Shown here one piece after another: positions 17,257 through 26,429 of a DNA stretch of 64,000 nt. Position numbers and translations under genes: made by a program. The stretch comes from Phocaeicola coprophilus (GTDB lineage Bacteria; Bacteroidota; Bacteroidia; Bacteroidales; Bacteroidaceae), in contig JACJJM010000002.1 in NCBI GenBank assembly GCA_016900015.1, positions 1-64,000 of the forward strand, written 5' to 3'. How positions within the stretch are numbered: the stretch's first letter is position 1; each line of letters opens with the position of its first letter. The notes under the pieces were generated by a model that was not told the DNA's origin, searched no databases, and saw only the letters and a list, made by a program, of their open reading frames with translations.

Positions 17257-18339
17257 ATGAACAAAAAGAAACAATACATTATGACATGGCTATGTTGGAT
17301 TGCGGGGACAGTCGTCGTGCTGGCTGCAATCGTCATTGCTTTCATCAACCAACCGAGCTTCGGGCGTCTGCCTCGCGGAGAGCGGCTGGAGCGCATCAAG
17401 CGTTCGCCCAATTACAGGGACGGGGAGTTTAAGAATCTCCATCCCACGGTGTTGATGACTTCACAGACCAATCGCGTGCAGGCGATGTGGAGTTTCCTCT
17501 TTGGAGAAAAGACAGGCATTGTGCCTGAGAATCCTGTGCCGGCCATAAAGACTGACTTGAAAAATCTTCCGGAGGAAGACTGCATGGTGTGGTTCGGGCA
17601 TTCGTCCTATCTCTTGCAACTGAGCGGTAAGAAGATTTTGGTCGACCCGGTGTTCTACACGGGCTCTCCGCTGACGTTTGTCAATAAACCCTTTCCCGGG
17701 ACTGATATTTATAAACCTGAAGACATGCCCGACATCGACTACTTGATTATCTCGCATGACCATTGGGACCATCTGGACTATCGGACTGTCAAGCAATTAA
17801 GGTCTCGCATCGGACGGGTCATCTGCCCGCTGGGGGTGGGAGAGCATTTCGAGTACTGGGGTTTTGAGCCCGGCCGGCTGGTGGAGATGGATTGGGGAGA
17901 ATGCCGTCAGTTGACTGATGGATTCACGGTCAGTTGTTTCCCGTCACGCCACTTTTCCGGTCGCGGACTGACCGCCAACCAGACACTGTGGGCCTCATTT
18001 CTGCTCGATACGCCTTCTTCAAAAGTCTATATCGGCGGCGACGGAGGTTATGACGCGCATTTTGCTGACATAGGTAAGCTGCATCGAGACATCGACTTGG
18101 CTATATTGGAAAATGGGCAGTATAATGAAGCGTGGCGGTATATTCACACCATGCCCAGACAGCTGGAACAAGCAGTCCGAGATGTGGGAGCGCGAAAGAC
18201 CGTCACGGTGCACCATTCTAAATTCGCCTTGGCAAGGCATCCTTGGGACGAACCATTGCACAATGTGGAGAGGCTGATGCAGCATGATTCCCTGCATGTG
18301 GCATGCCCGGTCATCGGCGAAATCATTCCTTTGGACTGA
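17257..18339 (+). CDS. Membrane-anchored metallo-beta-lactamase-fold hydrolase, NAPE-PLD-like
   Basis: 360 residues. An N-terminal membrane helix (WLCWIAGTVVVLAAIVIAF) anchors an MBL-fold domain with the zinc motif HDHWDH at residues 167-172, VWFGHSSYLLQL before it, and IGGDGGYDAHF and TVHHSKFALARH after it. This arrangement is that of N-acyl-phosphatidylethanolamine phospholipase D and the related UlaG/RomA-type proteins, so a phosphodiester lipid is the likeliest substrate. A large terminator follows. Activity on NAPE itself is inferred from family resemblance only. Confidence 0.85.
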   Translation: MNKKKQYIMTWLCWIAGTVVVLAAIVIAFINQPSFGRLPRGERLERIKRSPNYRDGEFKNLHPTVLMTSQTNRVQAMWSFLFGEKTGIVPENPVPAIKTDLKNLPEEDCMVWFGHSSYLLQLSGKKILVDPVFYTGSPLTFVNKPFPGTDIYKPEDMPDIDYLIISHDHWDHLDYRTVKQLRSRIGRVICPLGVGEHFEYWGFEPGRLVEMDWGECRQLTDGFTVSCFPSRHFSGRGLTANQTLWASFLLDTPSSKVYIGGDGGYDAHFADIGKLHRDIDLAILENGQYNEAWRYIHTMPRQLEQAVRDVGARKTVTVHHSKFALARHPWDEPLHNVERLMQHDSLHVACPVIGEIIPLD

Positions 18340-18399
18340 ACATCCTGATACAAAGCGCATTTGTAGGCCGCTAAATGTGATGCCGGCTTACCCTTTACT

Positions 18400-18484
18400 C
18401 CGTCCGTGCTTATCCTCTATTCCGCCCGAGAGCGGACTCCTTTGCGTCCTCGGACGGAATAGAGGGTAGACACGGACGGTTTTT
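18400..18484 (+). terminator. Large two-part terminator hairpin
   Basis: Inner stem 18414-18430 with 18449-18465 (17 bp, one mismatch) and outer stem 18400-18408 with 18471-18479 (CCGTCCGTG/CACGGACGG), followed by TTTTT. It lies 60 bases after the hydrolase stop. Confidence 0.8.
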
Positions 18485-18624
18485 GTTGCCGTCTCCTGTA
18501 TGCAAGGCGATGGAGATGCAGACTGTCAAAATGCCATTGGAAGGTAATAAAACTGGTGTTTTGTTTGCCACATAAGTCCTCAGCCTATATCTTTGCAAGG
18601 CAATTTTATTAAGACACTTATTCT

Positions 18625-19824
18625 ATGCCACAAATATCAGTACGAGGGATGGAAATGCCCTCTTCCCCTATTCGGAAACTGGCCCCTTTGGCCGAAGCTG
18701 CCAAGCAGCGCGGAATCCATGTCTATCATTTGAACATCGGTCAGCCAGACTTGCCGACGCCTCAGGTCGCATTGGACGCGATTCGAAACATAGACCGTAA
18801 GATTTTGGAATACAGTCCCAGCCAGGGCTATCGCAGCTATCGTGAGAAGCTGACGGGCTATTACCGCCGCTTTGACATTCATCTGGATGCTGATGACATC
18901 ATCATCACTACGGGCGGTTCGGAGGCTGTCCTTTTCGCATTCCTTTCGTGTCTGAATCCGGGCGATGAAATCATTGTGCCCGAACCGGCGTATGCCAACT
19001 ACATGGCCTTTGCCATCTCGGCGGGTGCCGTCATCCGCACCATCACGACCACCATCGACGAAGGATTTTCATTGCCGAAGGTGGAAAAGTTTGAGGAACT
19101 TATCAATGAACGCACCAAAGCTATCCTGATATGCAATCCGAACAATCCGACGGGATATTTGTACACTCGTCGTGAGATGAACCAAATACGCGACTTGGTG
19201 AAGAAATATGATTTGTATCTTTTCTCCGATGAAGTCTATCGCGAGTTCATCTACACAGGCTCTCCTTACATCTCGGCATGCCATCTGGAAGGCATTGAAG
19301 ACAACGTCGTGTTGATAGATTCAGTGTCGAAACGTTATTCGGAATGCGGCATCCGCATCGGTGCTTTGATTACGAAGAACAAGGCTGTGCGTCAGGCAGT
19401 GATGAAGTTTTGCCAGGCTCGATTGAGCCCTCCCTTGATCGGTCAGATTGCGGCGGAGGCGTCGCTGGACACGCCGGATGAATATCTGCGCGATACGTAT
19501 GACGAATATGTGGAACGCCGCAAATGCTTGATAGATGGGCTGAACCGTATTCCGGGCGTCTATTCTCCCATTCCGATGGGAGCATTCTACACGGTTGCCC
19601 GCCTGCCGGTGGATGATAGTGAGAAGTTCTGTGCATGGTGTTTGTCCGAGTTTTCTTACGAGGACGAGACGGTGATGATGGCTCCGGCTTCTGGGTTTTA
19701 CACGACTCCGGGTGCAGGACGTGATGAGGTGCGCATAGCTTATGTGCTGAAAAAGGAAGATTTGGTGCGGGCCTTGTTTGTCTTGCGGAAGGCTTTGGAG
19801 GCTTATCCCGGAAGGACGTTTTGA
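18625..19824 (+). CDS. Class I/II PLP-dependent aminotransferase (AspC/AlaT-like)
   Basis: 399 residues of fold-type I aminotransferase. Visible are LNIGQPDLPTP near the N-terminus, the PLP ring-stacking region ITTGGSEAVLFAF, CNPNNPTGYLYTRREM, FSDEVYREF and the Schiff-base lysine in DSVSKRYSECGIRIG. The late arginine that holds the substrate carboxylate is probably in DEVRIAYVL. The amino donor cannot be told from sequence; aspartate or alanine specificity is usual in this branch. It is followed after 31 bases by an ABC permease gene with no obvious functional link. Confidence 0.9.
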   Translation: MPQISVRGMEMPSSPIRKLAPLAEAAKQRGIHVYHLNIGQPDLPTPQVALDAIRNIDRKILEYSPSQGYRSYREKLTGYYRRFDIHLDADDIIITTGGSEAVLFAFLSCLNPGDEIIVPEPAYANYMAFAISAGAVIRTITTTIDEGFSLPKVEKFEELINERTKAILICNPNNPTGYLYTRREMNQIRDLVKKYDLYLFSDEVYREFIYTGSPYISACHLEGIEDNVVLIDSVSKRYSECGIRIGALITKNKAVRQAVMKFCQARLSPPLIGQIAAEASLDTPDEYLRDTYDEYVERRKCLIDGLNRIPGVYSPIPMGAFYTVARLPVDDSEKFCAWCLSEFSYEDETVMMAPASGFYTTPGAGRDEVRIAYVLKKEDLVRALFVLRKALEAYPGRTF

Positions 19825-19855
19825 GTAATGACGAAATGACGGAAGAAAGGAGCTG

Positions 19856-21103
19856 ATGATGAACTATAAGTTTTTTCTGGCGCGCCGCATGTATGCGCAG
19901 GGTGAGGGCAAACGGCAGGTGGCCAAGCCGGCCATCAGCATCGCGATGGTGGGGATGGCTTTGGGGTTGGCCGTCATGCTTGTGTCGGTCTGTGTGCTCA
20001 TCGGCTTCAAAGATGAAGTGCGCTCGAAAGTCATCGGCTTCGGTTCACATCTTCAGGTGAGCAATTTTCGTGGTACGCAGTCGTATGAGACATTCCCCAT
20101 ATCGGCCAATGATACGCTGTTGACAGAGTTGCGGCATGTAGCCGGCGTGACCCACGTGCAGCGTTTTTCCACCAAGCCCGGCATCATCAAGACGGATAGC
20201 GACTATCAAGGCATGGTGCTGAAAGGAGTGGGGCCTGAGTATGATTTGGACTTTTTCCGTCAATATCTTGTGGCAGGGGACATTCCTGTGTTCTCCGACA
20301 CGGTGGCGTCCAGCCAGGTGCTCATCTCCCGCTTGTTGGCTGACAAGCTTCATTTGGAAGTGGGGGATGCCATTTATACATATTATATACAAGAAAATGT
20401 AAGGGCCCGTCGATTGAAGATTGCCGGCATTTACGAAACGAACTTTTCGGAATACGACAAGCTCTTTTTGATAGGCGACCTCTACACGGTGAATCGGCTG
20501 AATGGCTGGCAGCCGGACCAGGTGAGTGGGGTGGAGTTGTCCATCTCCGATTATGACCGTTTGGATGATATGCGTGATGCGGTGTCGGAGGTCGTCGACA
20601 CGCTGGTCGATTGCTATGGGAACACTTATTTTACGCAGACGATAGAAGACCTCAATCCGCAGTTGTTTGCGTGGCTTGGCGTGCTTGACATGACGGTGTG
20701 GGTCATTCTGGTGCTGATGTTGGGAGTGGCTGGCTTCACGATGATTTCCGGTCTGCTGATTATCATCCTGGAGCGCACCAATCTGATAGGCATCCTGAAA
20801 GCGCTGGGAGCAAGCAATCGTTCCATCCGTGAGATATTTCTGTATTTTTCAGTGTTTATTATCGGGAAAGGCATGTTGTGGGGTAATGTGCTGGCTCTTC
20901 TGTTTTGTCTGTCCCAGAAATACCTGCGTTGGGTGAAGTTGGACCCAGCCAGTTATTATTTGGATGCAATGCCTATCCATTTCAATGTCGGTCTATGGCT
21001 TTTGCTTAATGTTTGTACGCTGTTTCTTTCAGTCTTGATGTTGATAGGTCCTTCTTATTTGATTTCACGCATCCACCCGGCAAAATCTATCCGTTTCGAG
21101 TAA
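19856..21103 (+). CDS. LolC/LolE-like lipoprotein-release ABC transporter permease
   Basis: 415 residues: an N-terminal membrane helix (ISIAMVGMALGLAVMLVSVCVL), a ~230-residue periplasmic domain, and three C-terminal membrane helices of the FtsX type, with the coupling segment LKALGASNRSIREIFLY. These permeases, with the ATPase LolD, extract lipoproteins from the inner membrane for transport to the outer membrane. No LolD-like ATPase gene is adjacent. ATG codons at 19856 and 19859 are equivalent start choices. Confidence 0.88.
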   Translation: MMNYKFFLARRMYAQGEGKRQVAKPAISIAMVGMALGLAVMLVSVCVLIGFKDEVRSKVIGFGSHLQVSNFRGTQSYETFPISANDTLLTELRHVAGVTHVQRFSTKPGIIKTDSDYQGMVLKGVGPEYDLDFFRQYLVAGDIPVFSDTVASSQVLISRLLADKLHLEVGDAIYTYYIQENVRARRLKIAGIYETNFSEYDKLFLIGDLYTVNRLNGWQPDQVSGVELSISDYDRLDDMRDAVSEVVDTLVDCYGNTYFTQTIEDLNPQLFAWLGVLDMTVWVILVLMLGVAGFTMISGLLIIILERTNLIGILKALGASNRSIREIFLYFSVFIIGKGMLWGNVLALLFCLSQKYLRWVKLDPASYYLDAMPIHFNVGLWLLLNVCTLFLSVLMLIGPSYLISRIHPAKSIRFE

Positions 21104-21312
21104 GTGGAAAGCAGAGGGTAATTGTATATTATTTGTAAGCTGTGGATTCTTATGTGACTTGTCTCCGGTTTCCTTCTTACCTATTTATAGGTATATTGAA
21201 TTATTGATGTTAAAAAAGAATAACTGCTATTTCATTGTATCATTTTTTCGGCTATATTTACGCCAGAGATATGTTTAATGTTATATAAAGTCCTTGCAGA
21301 AAGGCAGCTACT

Positions 21313-21819
21313 ATGAAAATACAGTTTACAATTAGGGAGAGCTTAAATGATATTATAGATCAACTCTCCAATTCCGACTTTTGGGCAAGCCAGATTCAGT
21401 ACTTGCCCGGTAAAAAAATTATCAAAATCCGTGACCTTGCCTATGACTTAGAGGCAATAGCCGAGATTTTGCCGAAAGAAATCGTCATTCACACGGCCTG
21501 GTCGAACTTTACTTATCGTATTTTTCAATCAGGAGGGAAAGTTTGCTGTGAGTATGAAGGAGCTTTCAGGGGACTTTTGGAGCAGAAGTTGTTGCCCCAT
21601 CTCACTCCAGTAGGCAATTTATTGGACTATGAGGTCTTGGAAAGTTCGCTTTACAAGTCGGGCGAACGCAAGACTTTGCGTGAATATGCCCGAGATAACG
21701 AGAGTCAGCGTAGGTTGCGCGAACAGGGCAAAGTCTCTTCATCAGCCATAAATGATTTCTCGAAAAGGCATTCGTATGGTTTTGCCAGTTATGTGAAAGA
21801 AGATTCACCCTCGAATTGA
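21313..21819 (+). CDS. Protein of unknown function
   Basis: 168 residues, no signal peptide or membrane helix. The first ~120 residues look like a compact alpha/beta domain (MKIQFTIRESLNDIIDQLSN, IVIHTAWSNFTYRIF); the last 40 are charged and probably unstructured. Family not recognised. It stands alone with a 209-base upstream gap and shares a terminator with the convergent FBPase gene. Confidence 0.75.
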   Translation: MKIQFTIRESLNDIIDQLSNSDFWASQIQYLPGKKIIKIRDLAYDLEAIAEILPKEIVIHTAWSNFTYRIFQSGGKVCCEYEGAFRGLLEQKLLPHLTPVGNLLDYEVLESSLYKSGERKTLREYARDNESQRRLREQGKVSSSAINDFSKRHSYGFASYVKEDSPSN

Positions 21820-21849
21820 GCGATTCTGGAAGAGATATACAGAGCCAAT

Positions 21850-21897
21850 AAGCGTGTGCCGCGACAAGCTTGACAAGTCAGGTCGCGGCACACGCTT
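21850..21897. terminator. Bidirectional terminator between convergent genes
   Basis: A 16-bp perfect stem (21850-21865 with 21882-21897) with a T-rich 3' side on the plus strand. It serves the unknown gene on the plus strand and the FBPase gene on the minus strand. Confidence 0.85.
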
Positions 21898-21936
21898 GTT
21901 TTATGTTCGCAGGGAGAGCTAAGTGCAGTCGGGAGT

Positions 21937-23931
21937 TTATTGGCCTTTTTCTTTGACGATACCTTTACGATAGGCGGCCAGCAGCAGGACCAAGTCACTG
22001 ATTTGCTGTTCCAGTTCACGCCCTTTGTCTGTGTCGCGCACCATGACGCGCTGACTGCTCAGTTCCACCAGTTGTGTGGATGAGATGATGTCTTTTCCCT
22101 CGCGAATAGCCTCTTGGGTGGAAGTGAAAGGTTCGTGTTGGACGAGCTGAAGTCCACGTGAGTGATAGACCAGCGTATAGCCTGCAATGCCTGTTTCAGA
22201 TTGGTAGGCTTTGGAGAAACCACCGTCGATGACGATGAGTTTTCCGTTTGCTTTGACAGGTTTTTCACCTTTTTTGGTCTTCACGGGCACGTGCCCGGTA
22301 ATGAGGTGGCGGTGCTCTCCTTTCACGTTGAATTCATCCAGGAGCATATCGCACACTTGTTCATTGTCGCGCATGGTGTAGTAGGCTCCCTTCTCTTCTT
22401 TGTGCAGTTCTTTGTCTTTGACAAAGTAACGTTCGAAAGTTGCCATTTTGGCTTTGTCAAACAGTGGAGAGTCTTTGCCGCACCATAAGTACCAGATGTA
22501 GTCGATGGCGAACTGCTGTTCCGGCAACGGCTCGTCACTGAAGGCTGAGCGTACAAGGCTGTCTACTTTGTCAAGCAACTGTTTGCCTTTATAGGGTTTT
22601 CCTTGTATGCGGACTTCTTTCAATGAACCGTCTTCATTGAGTGGGACTGAGGCATGATAGAGGAGGTTGGAGTTGATGCTTAGATACATACTTCCACGTG
22701 TGAGCAGACAGTGGACATGCCGTTTCAGTTTCTCACTGCCGATAAATGAGCAGTGCAACTTCCGGATGACCTCTTCCTCTTCTTTTGTCAACTTATAAGG
22801 GTCTTTCGGGTCGACGGTGGGGAAGTTCATGTCGTTCATTTCATATTCTTTGCCTTCATACAGAAGTACACCTTTTTCCCTGTTGATAAGTCCTAGCAAG
22901 TTGCGTGACTCCATGTTGAATTCCGGATGCCGTTTGATGATGCCAGCTTCCAATTTGAACTGGATGATGCTGATGGCTTTGTGCATTTGTGCGATGAGGC
23001 GGCAGGTGCGCTCGTTGTGCGTCTTGTCTCCATCTTCTATCTTAGGACAGAAACTTCTGCATGGGTCATTGGCATACGTGTCCATGGCAAAAGTGGCTAA
23101 AGGCAGTAGGTTGATGCCATAGCCGTCTTCCAACGTCACGAGGTTGGCATAGCGTAAAGAGGTGCGCAACACGTTGGCTATGCAACATTCGTTGCCGGCG
23201 GCAGCACCCATCCACAAGATGTCATGGTTGCCCCACTGGATGTCCAGGTTGTGATAGTGGCATAGTGTGTCCATGATGAGATGAGCACCCGGGCCGCGGT
23301 CATAGATGTCGCCGATGATGTGGAGCGAGTCGATGACCAGCCGTTGGATGAGGTTGCAGAGAGCGATGATAAACTGGTCAGCACGATGCGTCTCGATGAT
23401 GGTGTTGATGATGACGTTGAAGTATTGGTGCTTGTTCGGTTCGTCTGACGATTCATGTAGCAGTTCCTGGATGATGTAGGCAAATTCAGGAGGCAGTGCT
23501 TTCTGTACCTTCGAACGTGTATATTTGGATGACACCGTCCGGCATACACGTACCAGTTGGTTGAGTGTGGTCAGATACCAGTCGCGCATATCAGTCTCGC
23601 AGGCTTTCACAAGTTGCAGCTTTTCTTTCGGATAGTAGATAAGCGTGCAGATTTCCTTTTTCTCGATTTCACGCAGTGTGTTGCCGAAGATTTCGTTCAC
23701 TTTTCGTTTGACGGCCCCCGAAGCATTCTTCAGCACATGCCGGAATGCTTCGTGTTCGCCGTGCACGTCGCTCAGAAAGTGTTCAGTCCCTTTCGGAAGG
23801 TTTAGGATAGCAGCCAGGTTGATGATTTCGGTGCTGGCTGCGGCAATCGTGGGAAAGCGGTTGCTGAGCAGTTGCAAATATTTGAGATGGCGCATCAGCT
23901 CTTCCACGCTTGGTGTTTTAGAAGTGTCCAT
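21937..23931 (-). CDS. fbp: Fructose-1,6-bisphosphatase class III
   Basis: 664 residues from the ATG at 23931; an upstream TTG frame is less likely. Removes the 1-phosphate of fructose 1,6-bisphosphate in gluconeogenesis. The metallophosphoesterase motifs are present in order: FLSDVHGEHEAF, GDIYDRGPG, QWGNHDILWMG, and TGHVPV near the end. Class III enzymes are typical of Firmicutes and Bacteroidetes. PPi-PFK, 6 kb away, is reversible, so this enzyme gives the cell an irreversible route in addition. It lies 46 bases downstream of prmA, in a likely two-gene operon. Confidence 0.95.
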   Translation of the reverse strand: MDTSKTPSVEELMRHLKYLQLLSNRFPTIAAASTEIINLAAILNLPKGTEHFLSDVHGEHEAFRHVLKNASGAVKRKVNEIFGNTLREIEKKEICTLIYYPKEKLQLVKACETDMRDWYLTTLNQLVRVCRTVSSKYTRSKVQKALPPEFAYIIQELLHESSDEPNKHQYFNVIINTIIETHRADQFIIALCNLIQRLVIDSLHIIGDIYDRGPGAHLIMDTLCHYHNLDIQWGNHDILWMGAAAGNECCIANVLRTSLRYANLVTLEDGYGINLLPLATFAMDTYANDPCRSFCPKIEDGDKTHNERTCRLIAQMHKAISIIQFKLEAGIIKRHPEFNMESRNLLGLINREKGVLLYEGKEYEMNDMNFPTVDPKDPYKLTKEEEEVIRKLHCSFIGSEKLKRHVHCLLTRGSMYLSINSNLLYHASVPLNEDGSLKEVRIQGKPYKGKQLLDKVDSLVRSAFSDEPLPEQQFAIDYIWYLWCGKDSPLFDKAKMATFERYFVKDKELHKEEKGAYYTMRDNEQVCDMLLDEFNVKGEHRHLITGHVPVKTKKGEKPVKANGKLIVIDGGFSKAYQSETGIAGYTLVYHSRGLQLVQHEPFTSTQEAIREGKDIISSTQLVELSSQRVMVRDTDKGRELEQQISDLVLLLAAYRKGIVKEKGQ

Positions 23932-23977
23932 GTCTGTTGGTATTATATTTATGGTGTTATGATGCAATCGCAGGATG

Positions 23978-24823
23978 TCATTTCATGCGTAGTTTCACTT
24001 CGGCCCAACGGTTCTTTTCTTTATGATGCAGGTATTCCATGCCTAAACGTTCACCTTCGGCACGGATGGCTGGGATGTCATCCACGTAGAATCCGCTCAT
24101 ATAGATTTCTGACCCCGGGTGCATACAGGCCGCATACTGTGCCATGTCGGCCAGCAGGATGTTTCGATTGATGTTGGCGATGATGATGTCAAAAGGTTGG
24201 CGTCCTTTCAGCTTGGAAGCGTCGCCCAGTTCCACGGTAATGCCTTCCACTTGATTCAGGGCGATGTTGTCACGGGAGTTGTTCACGCACCAATCATCGA
24301 TGTCGATGGCTGTCACAGGATAAGCTCCCCGCTTTGCGGCCAGGATGGCCAGGATGGAAGTGCCGCACCCCATGTCCAACACAGATTTGCCTGTCAGATC
24401 AGCATCGAGCAGCTCTTCCAGGATAAGGCTGGTCGTCTCGTGATGTCCTGTGCCGAAGGCCATTTGCGGATTGATGACGATGTCATACTCCGCCTGCGGC
24501 ACATCGTGGTGAAACGTGCTGTGGATGACGCAGCGGTCGCCGATGACGATGGGTTGGAAGAAGTTTTTCTCCCATTCCTCGTTCCAGTCTTTGTCTTCTG
24601 TTTCCTTTGTTTCAAAAACGATGTGTGTTCCTTCAAGCGGAAAGTCGGACAACATGTCTTCCACGGCCTTCCTGTCATACAGCGGGGTCTGGATATATGC
24701 CTGGATGCCTCCTTCGCATTCGACAAAGCTTTCAAAACCTATTTCGGCACAGAGAGCCGACAGCACGTCGTTCACCGTCTCGGTGCATGGCAGGGTATGG
24801 AATGTGACTTCTAAATATTTCAT
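23978..24823 (-). CDS. prmA: Ribosomal protein L11 methyltransferase
   Basis: 281 residues. An N-terminal ~100-residue substrate-recognition domain is followed by a Rossmann methyltransferase with NPQMAFGTGHHETT (family signature), VLDMGCGTSILAILAAKRGA (SAM motif I), AIDIDDWCVNNSRDN and IIANINRNIL (motif IV). It methylates ribosomal protein L11. A consensus promoter precedes it at 24869-24901. Confidence 0.95.
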   Translation of the reverse strand: MKYLEVTFHTLPCTETVNDVLSALCAEIGFESFVECEGGIQAYIQTPLYDRKAVEDMLSDFPLEGTHIVFETKETEDKDWNEEWEKNFFQPIVIGDRCVIHSTFHHDVPQAEYDIVINPQMAFGTGHHETTSLILEELLDADLTGKSVLDMGCGTSILAILAAKRGAYPVTAIDIDDWCVNNSRDNIALNQVEGITVELGDASKLKGRQPFDIIIANINRNILLADMAQYAACMHPGSEIYMSGFYVDDIPAIRAEGERLGMEYLHHKEKNRWAEVKLRMK

Positions 24824-24868
24824 GAGTGTTTGAATAATGCGTTACAGTTCTTGTAGTTTTGAGTTATG

Positions 24869-24901
24869 CAAAAATAAGTCTTTTTAAATGAAAGCATCAA
24901 G
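24869..24901 (-). promoter_or_regulatory. Promoter of prmA-fbp
   Basis: On the minus strand CTTG (24901-24898), 21 bases, TATTTTTG (24876-24869). The -7 box is a full match; the start codon is 46 bases downstream of it. Confidence 0.65.
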
Positions 24902-24985
24902 GAAGTTGCAGAAATAATCTGTCGGAAGTGGATGTGGACCATAAAAAGCGGGAATTCCCTACGCATAAATAGGGAAAATCCTCCG

Positions 24986-25013
24986 TTTGGCAATCGAATA
25001 CTTTTTATCTTTG
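24986..25013 (+). promoter_or_regulatory. Candidate promoter of the secreted aromatic-rich protein
   Basis: TTTG (24986-24989), 16 bases, TATCTTTG (25006-25013). The -7 box is a full match but the spacer is short. It implies a 5' leader of about 165 bases. Confidence 0.5.
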
Positions 25014-25054
25014 CATACGTCGAATTGGGCCGAATCATCCTCTCTATGAGGCGT

Positions 25055-25178
25055 GAGAGCGGAAAGGAGACCGTCCGACCACGGACTAGAGTCCGTCCGA
25101 GGACGGAAAGGAGACCGCTCTCGGGCCGAAAGGAAGGCTGCCCAAGAGACTGTTTTTTCAGCAGAACGAAAGGAGACT
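25055..25178 (+). promoter_or_regulatory. Structured leader with repeated GAAAGGAGAC
   Basis: GAAAGGAGAC occurs at about 25062, 25106 and 25168, with a degenerate copy near 25138. GAGAGCGG (from 25055) pairs with CCGCTCTC near 25115, enclosing smaller stems such as CGGACTAGAGTCCG. The last copy sits just before the ATG at 25186, where it would act as a Shine-Dalgarno site, rare in this group. Confidence 0.5.
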
Positions 25179-25185
25179 AGACGAT

Positions 25186-26376
25186 ATGAAAAAGATTGCA
25201 TTACTGGTAACGATGATGGCCCTGTTGCCGTGGGTGGTATCGGCACAGAGTCCGGGCGATGACATTTATTTCGTCCCGAAAAAGCAGAAGGAAGAAAAGA
25301 AAACCGAAAAAGTGGAAGCTAAGTCGGCCGGCGAAGTGCTGGGCAAAGCTCAGCAGGTGAACATCGGCAATGTCGGGACGGTCATCGTGCGTGACTATAC
25401 CGGACGTGAACGTGACATCGACGAATACAACCGTCGTGAATATGTGGCCGGAAAAAATGATTTTTCCATCGAAAATGATACCTTATATATAGACGAACAT
25501 CCTGACAGCGACCTGCCCGGCCATTGGGTGGGTGGCGAGTTTGAAGGTTCGCCCGATGACTACGAGTATGCCGTACGTCTCATCCGCTTCCAGAATCCGG
25601 CTTATGCCATTCCCGTGAGCAGCCCGCTCTATTGGGATGTGGTCTATGGCACGGCGCTCTTTCCGTCGTGGGACTGGAACGTGTATGACGATGGCATTTA
25701 TGCCTACGTGTTCCCCACCTTCTCCAATCCGCTGTGGTGGAGTTGGCGGTATGACCCGTGGTCTTCCTGGTATTGGAACCGCTGGTATTGGGGTGACCCT
25801 TACTATTACGCCTGGCATAGACCTTATTGGGATGCTCCCTACTGGGGATGGCATCATCCTCATCACTATTACCCGCACAGACCGGGTGGTTACGTGAGCT
25901 ATACTGACAGCCGTCGCGGGCAGGACTTCAACCGTCACGCATGGCGCGGGGCTGCATCGCGTCCGTCGGCGACGAGTGGTCGTCCGAGTGTCAGCAGTGT
26001 CCGCAGCGGACGTGTTAACGCACGTGCGCTGAGCGACCGTCAACGCAGTAACAGCGTGTTGCGTTCTTCAGCAACGGGGCGTGTGGTCCGTCCGTCTATG
26101 TCCGGTTCGCGTGTGAACAACGGTACGCGCGGCAATTCTTCCTACATGCGTCCGACGACCAATCGTCCGCGGAGCTTGGACTACACACGTCCGAGCAGTA
26201 CGCGGCGGAACAACAATGTCGAGCGCACCCGTTCGGTAGAGAACCGTTCGTCGTCGGAACGCAGCTCGTTCAACCGTAGTTCGTTCAATCGCAGCTCCTT
26301 CAATCGTAGCAACTTTGGCGGTGGCAGCCGTGGACGAGTGAATACGGGTGGAGGAGGTTCCCGTTCGCGCCGATGA
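25186..26376 (+). CDS. Secreted protein with W/Y/H-rich core and Arg/Ser/Asn-rich tail
   Basis: 396 residues, family not recognised. A signal peptide (MKKIALLVTMMALLPWVVSA) is followed by a Lys/Glu-rich stretch (~25-55), a beta-rich region (~60-140), a dense aromatic region (~150-230, WWSWRYDPWSSWYWNRWYWG and HHPHHYYPHR) and a basic, low-complexity tail (~240-396) containing SSFN-R repeats near the end and a Gly-rich terminus. The tail resembles sticky, disordered surface or RNA/polyanion-binding segments. It precedes a FadL-like porin by 53 bases on the same strand, so it probably works at the cell envelope. Confidence 0.8.
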   Translation: MKKIALLVTMMALLPWVVSAQSPGDDIYFVPKKQKEEKKTEKVEAKSAGEVLGKAQQVNIGNVGTVIVRDYTGRERDIDEYNRREYVAGKNDFSIENDTLYIDEHPDSDLPGHWVGGEFEGSPDDYEYAVRLIRFQNPAYAIPVSSPLYWDVVYGTALFPSWDWNVYDDGIYAYVFPTFSNPLWWSWRYDPWSSWYWNRWYWGDPYYYAWHRPYWDAPYWGWHHPHHYYPHRPGGYVSYTDSRRGQDFNRHAWRGAASRPSATSGRPSVSSVRSGRVNARALSDRQRSNSVLRSSATGRVVRPSMSGSRVNNGTRGNSSYMRPTTNRPRSLDYTRPSSTRRNNNVERTRSVENRSSSERSSFNRSSFNRSSFNRSNFGGGSRGRVNTGGGGSRSRR

Positions 26377-26429
26377 GACAGGCGACTGCAAGGAAACAAC
26401 ATTATGAATCTAAACAATGAGATAAAAGT

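Noticed and set aside
21937-23967. TTG at 23967 as fbp start
   Set aside because: The ATG at 23931 gives a natural N-terminus and spacing from prmA; the extra 12 residues look untranslated.
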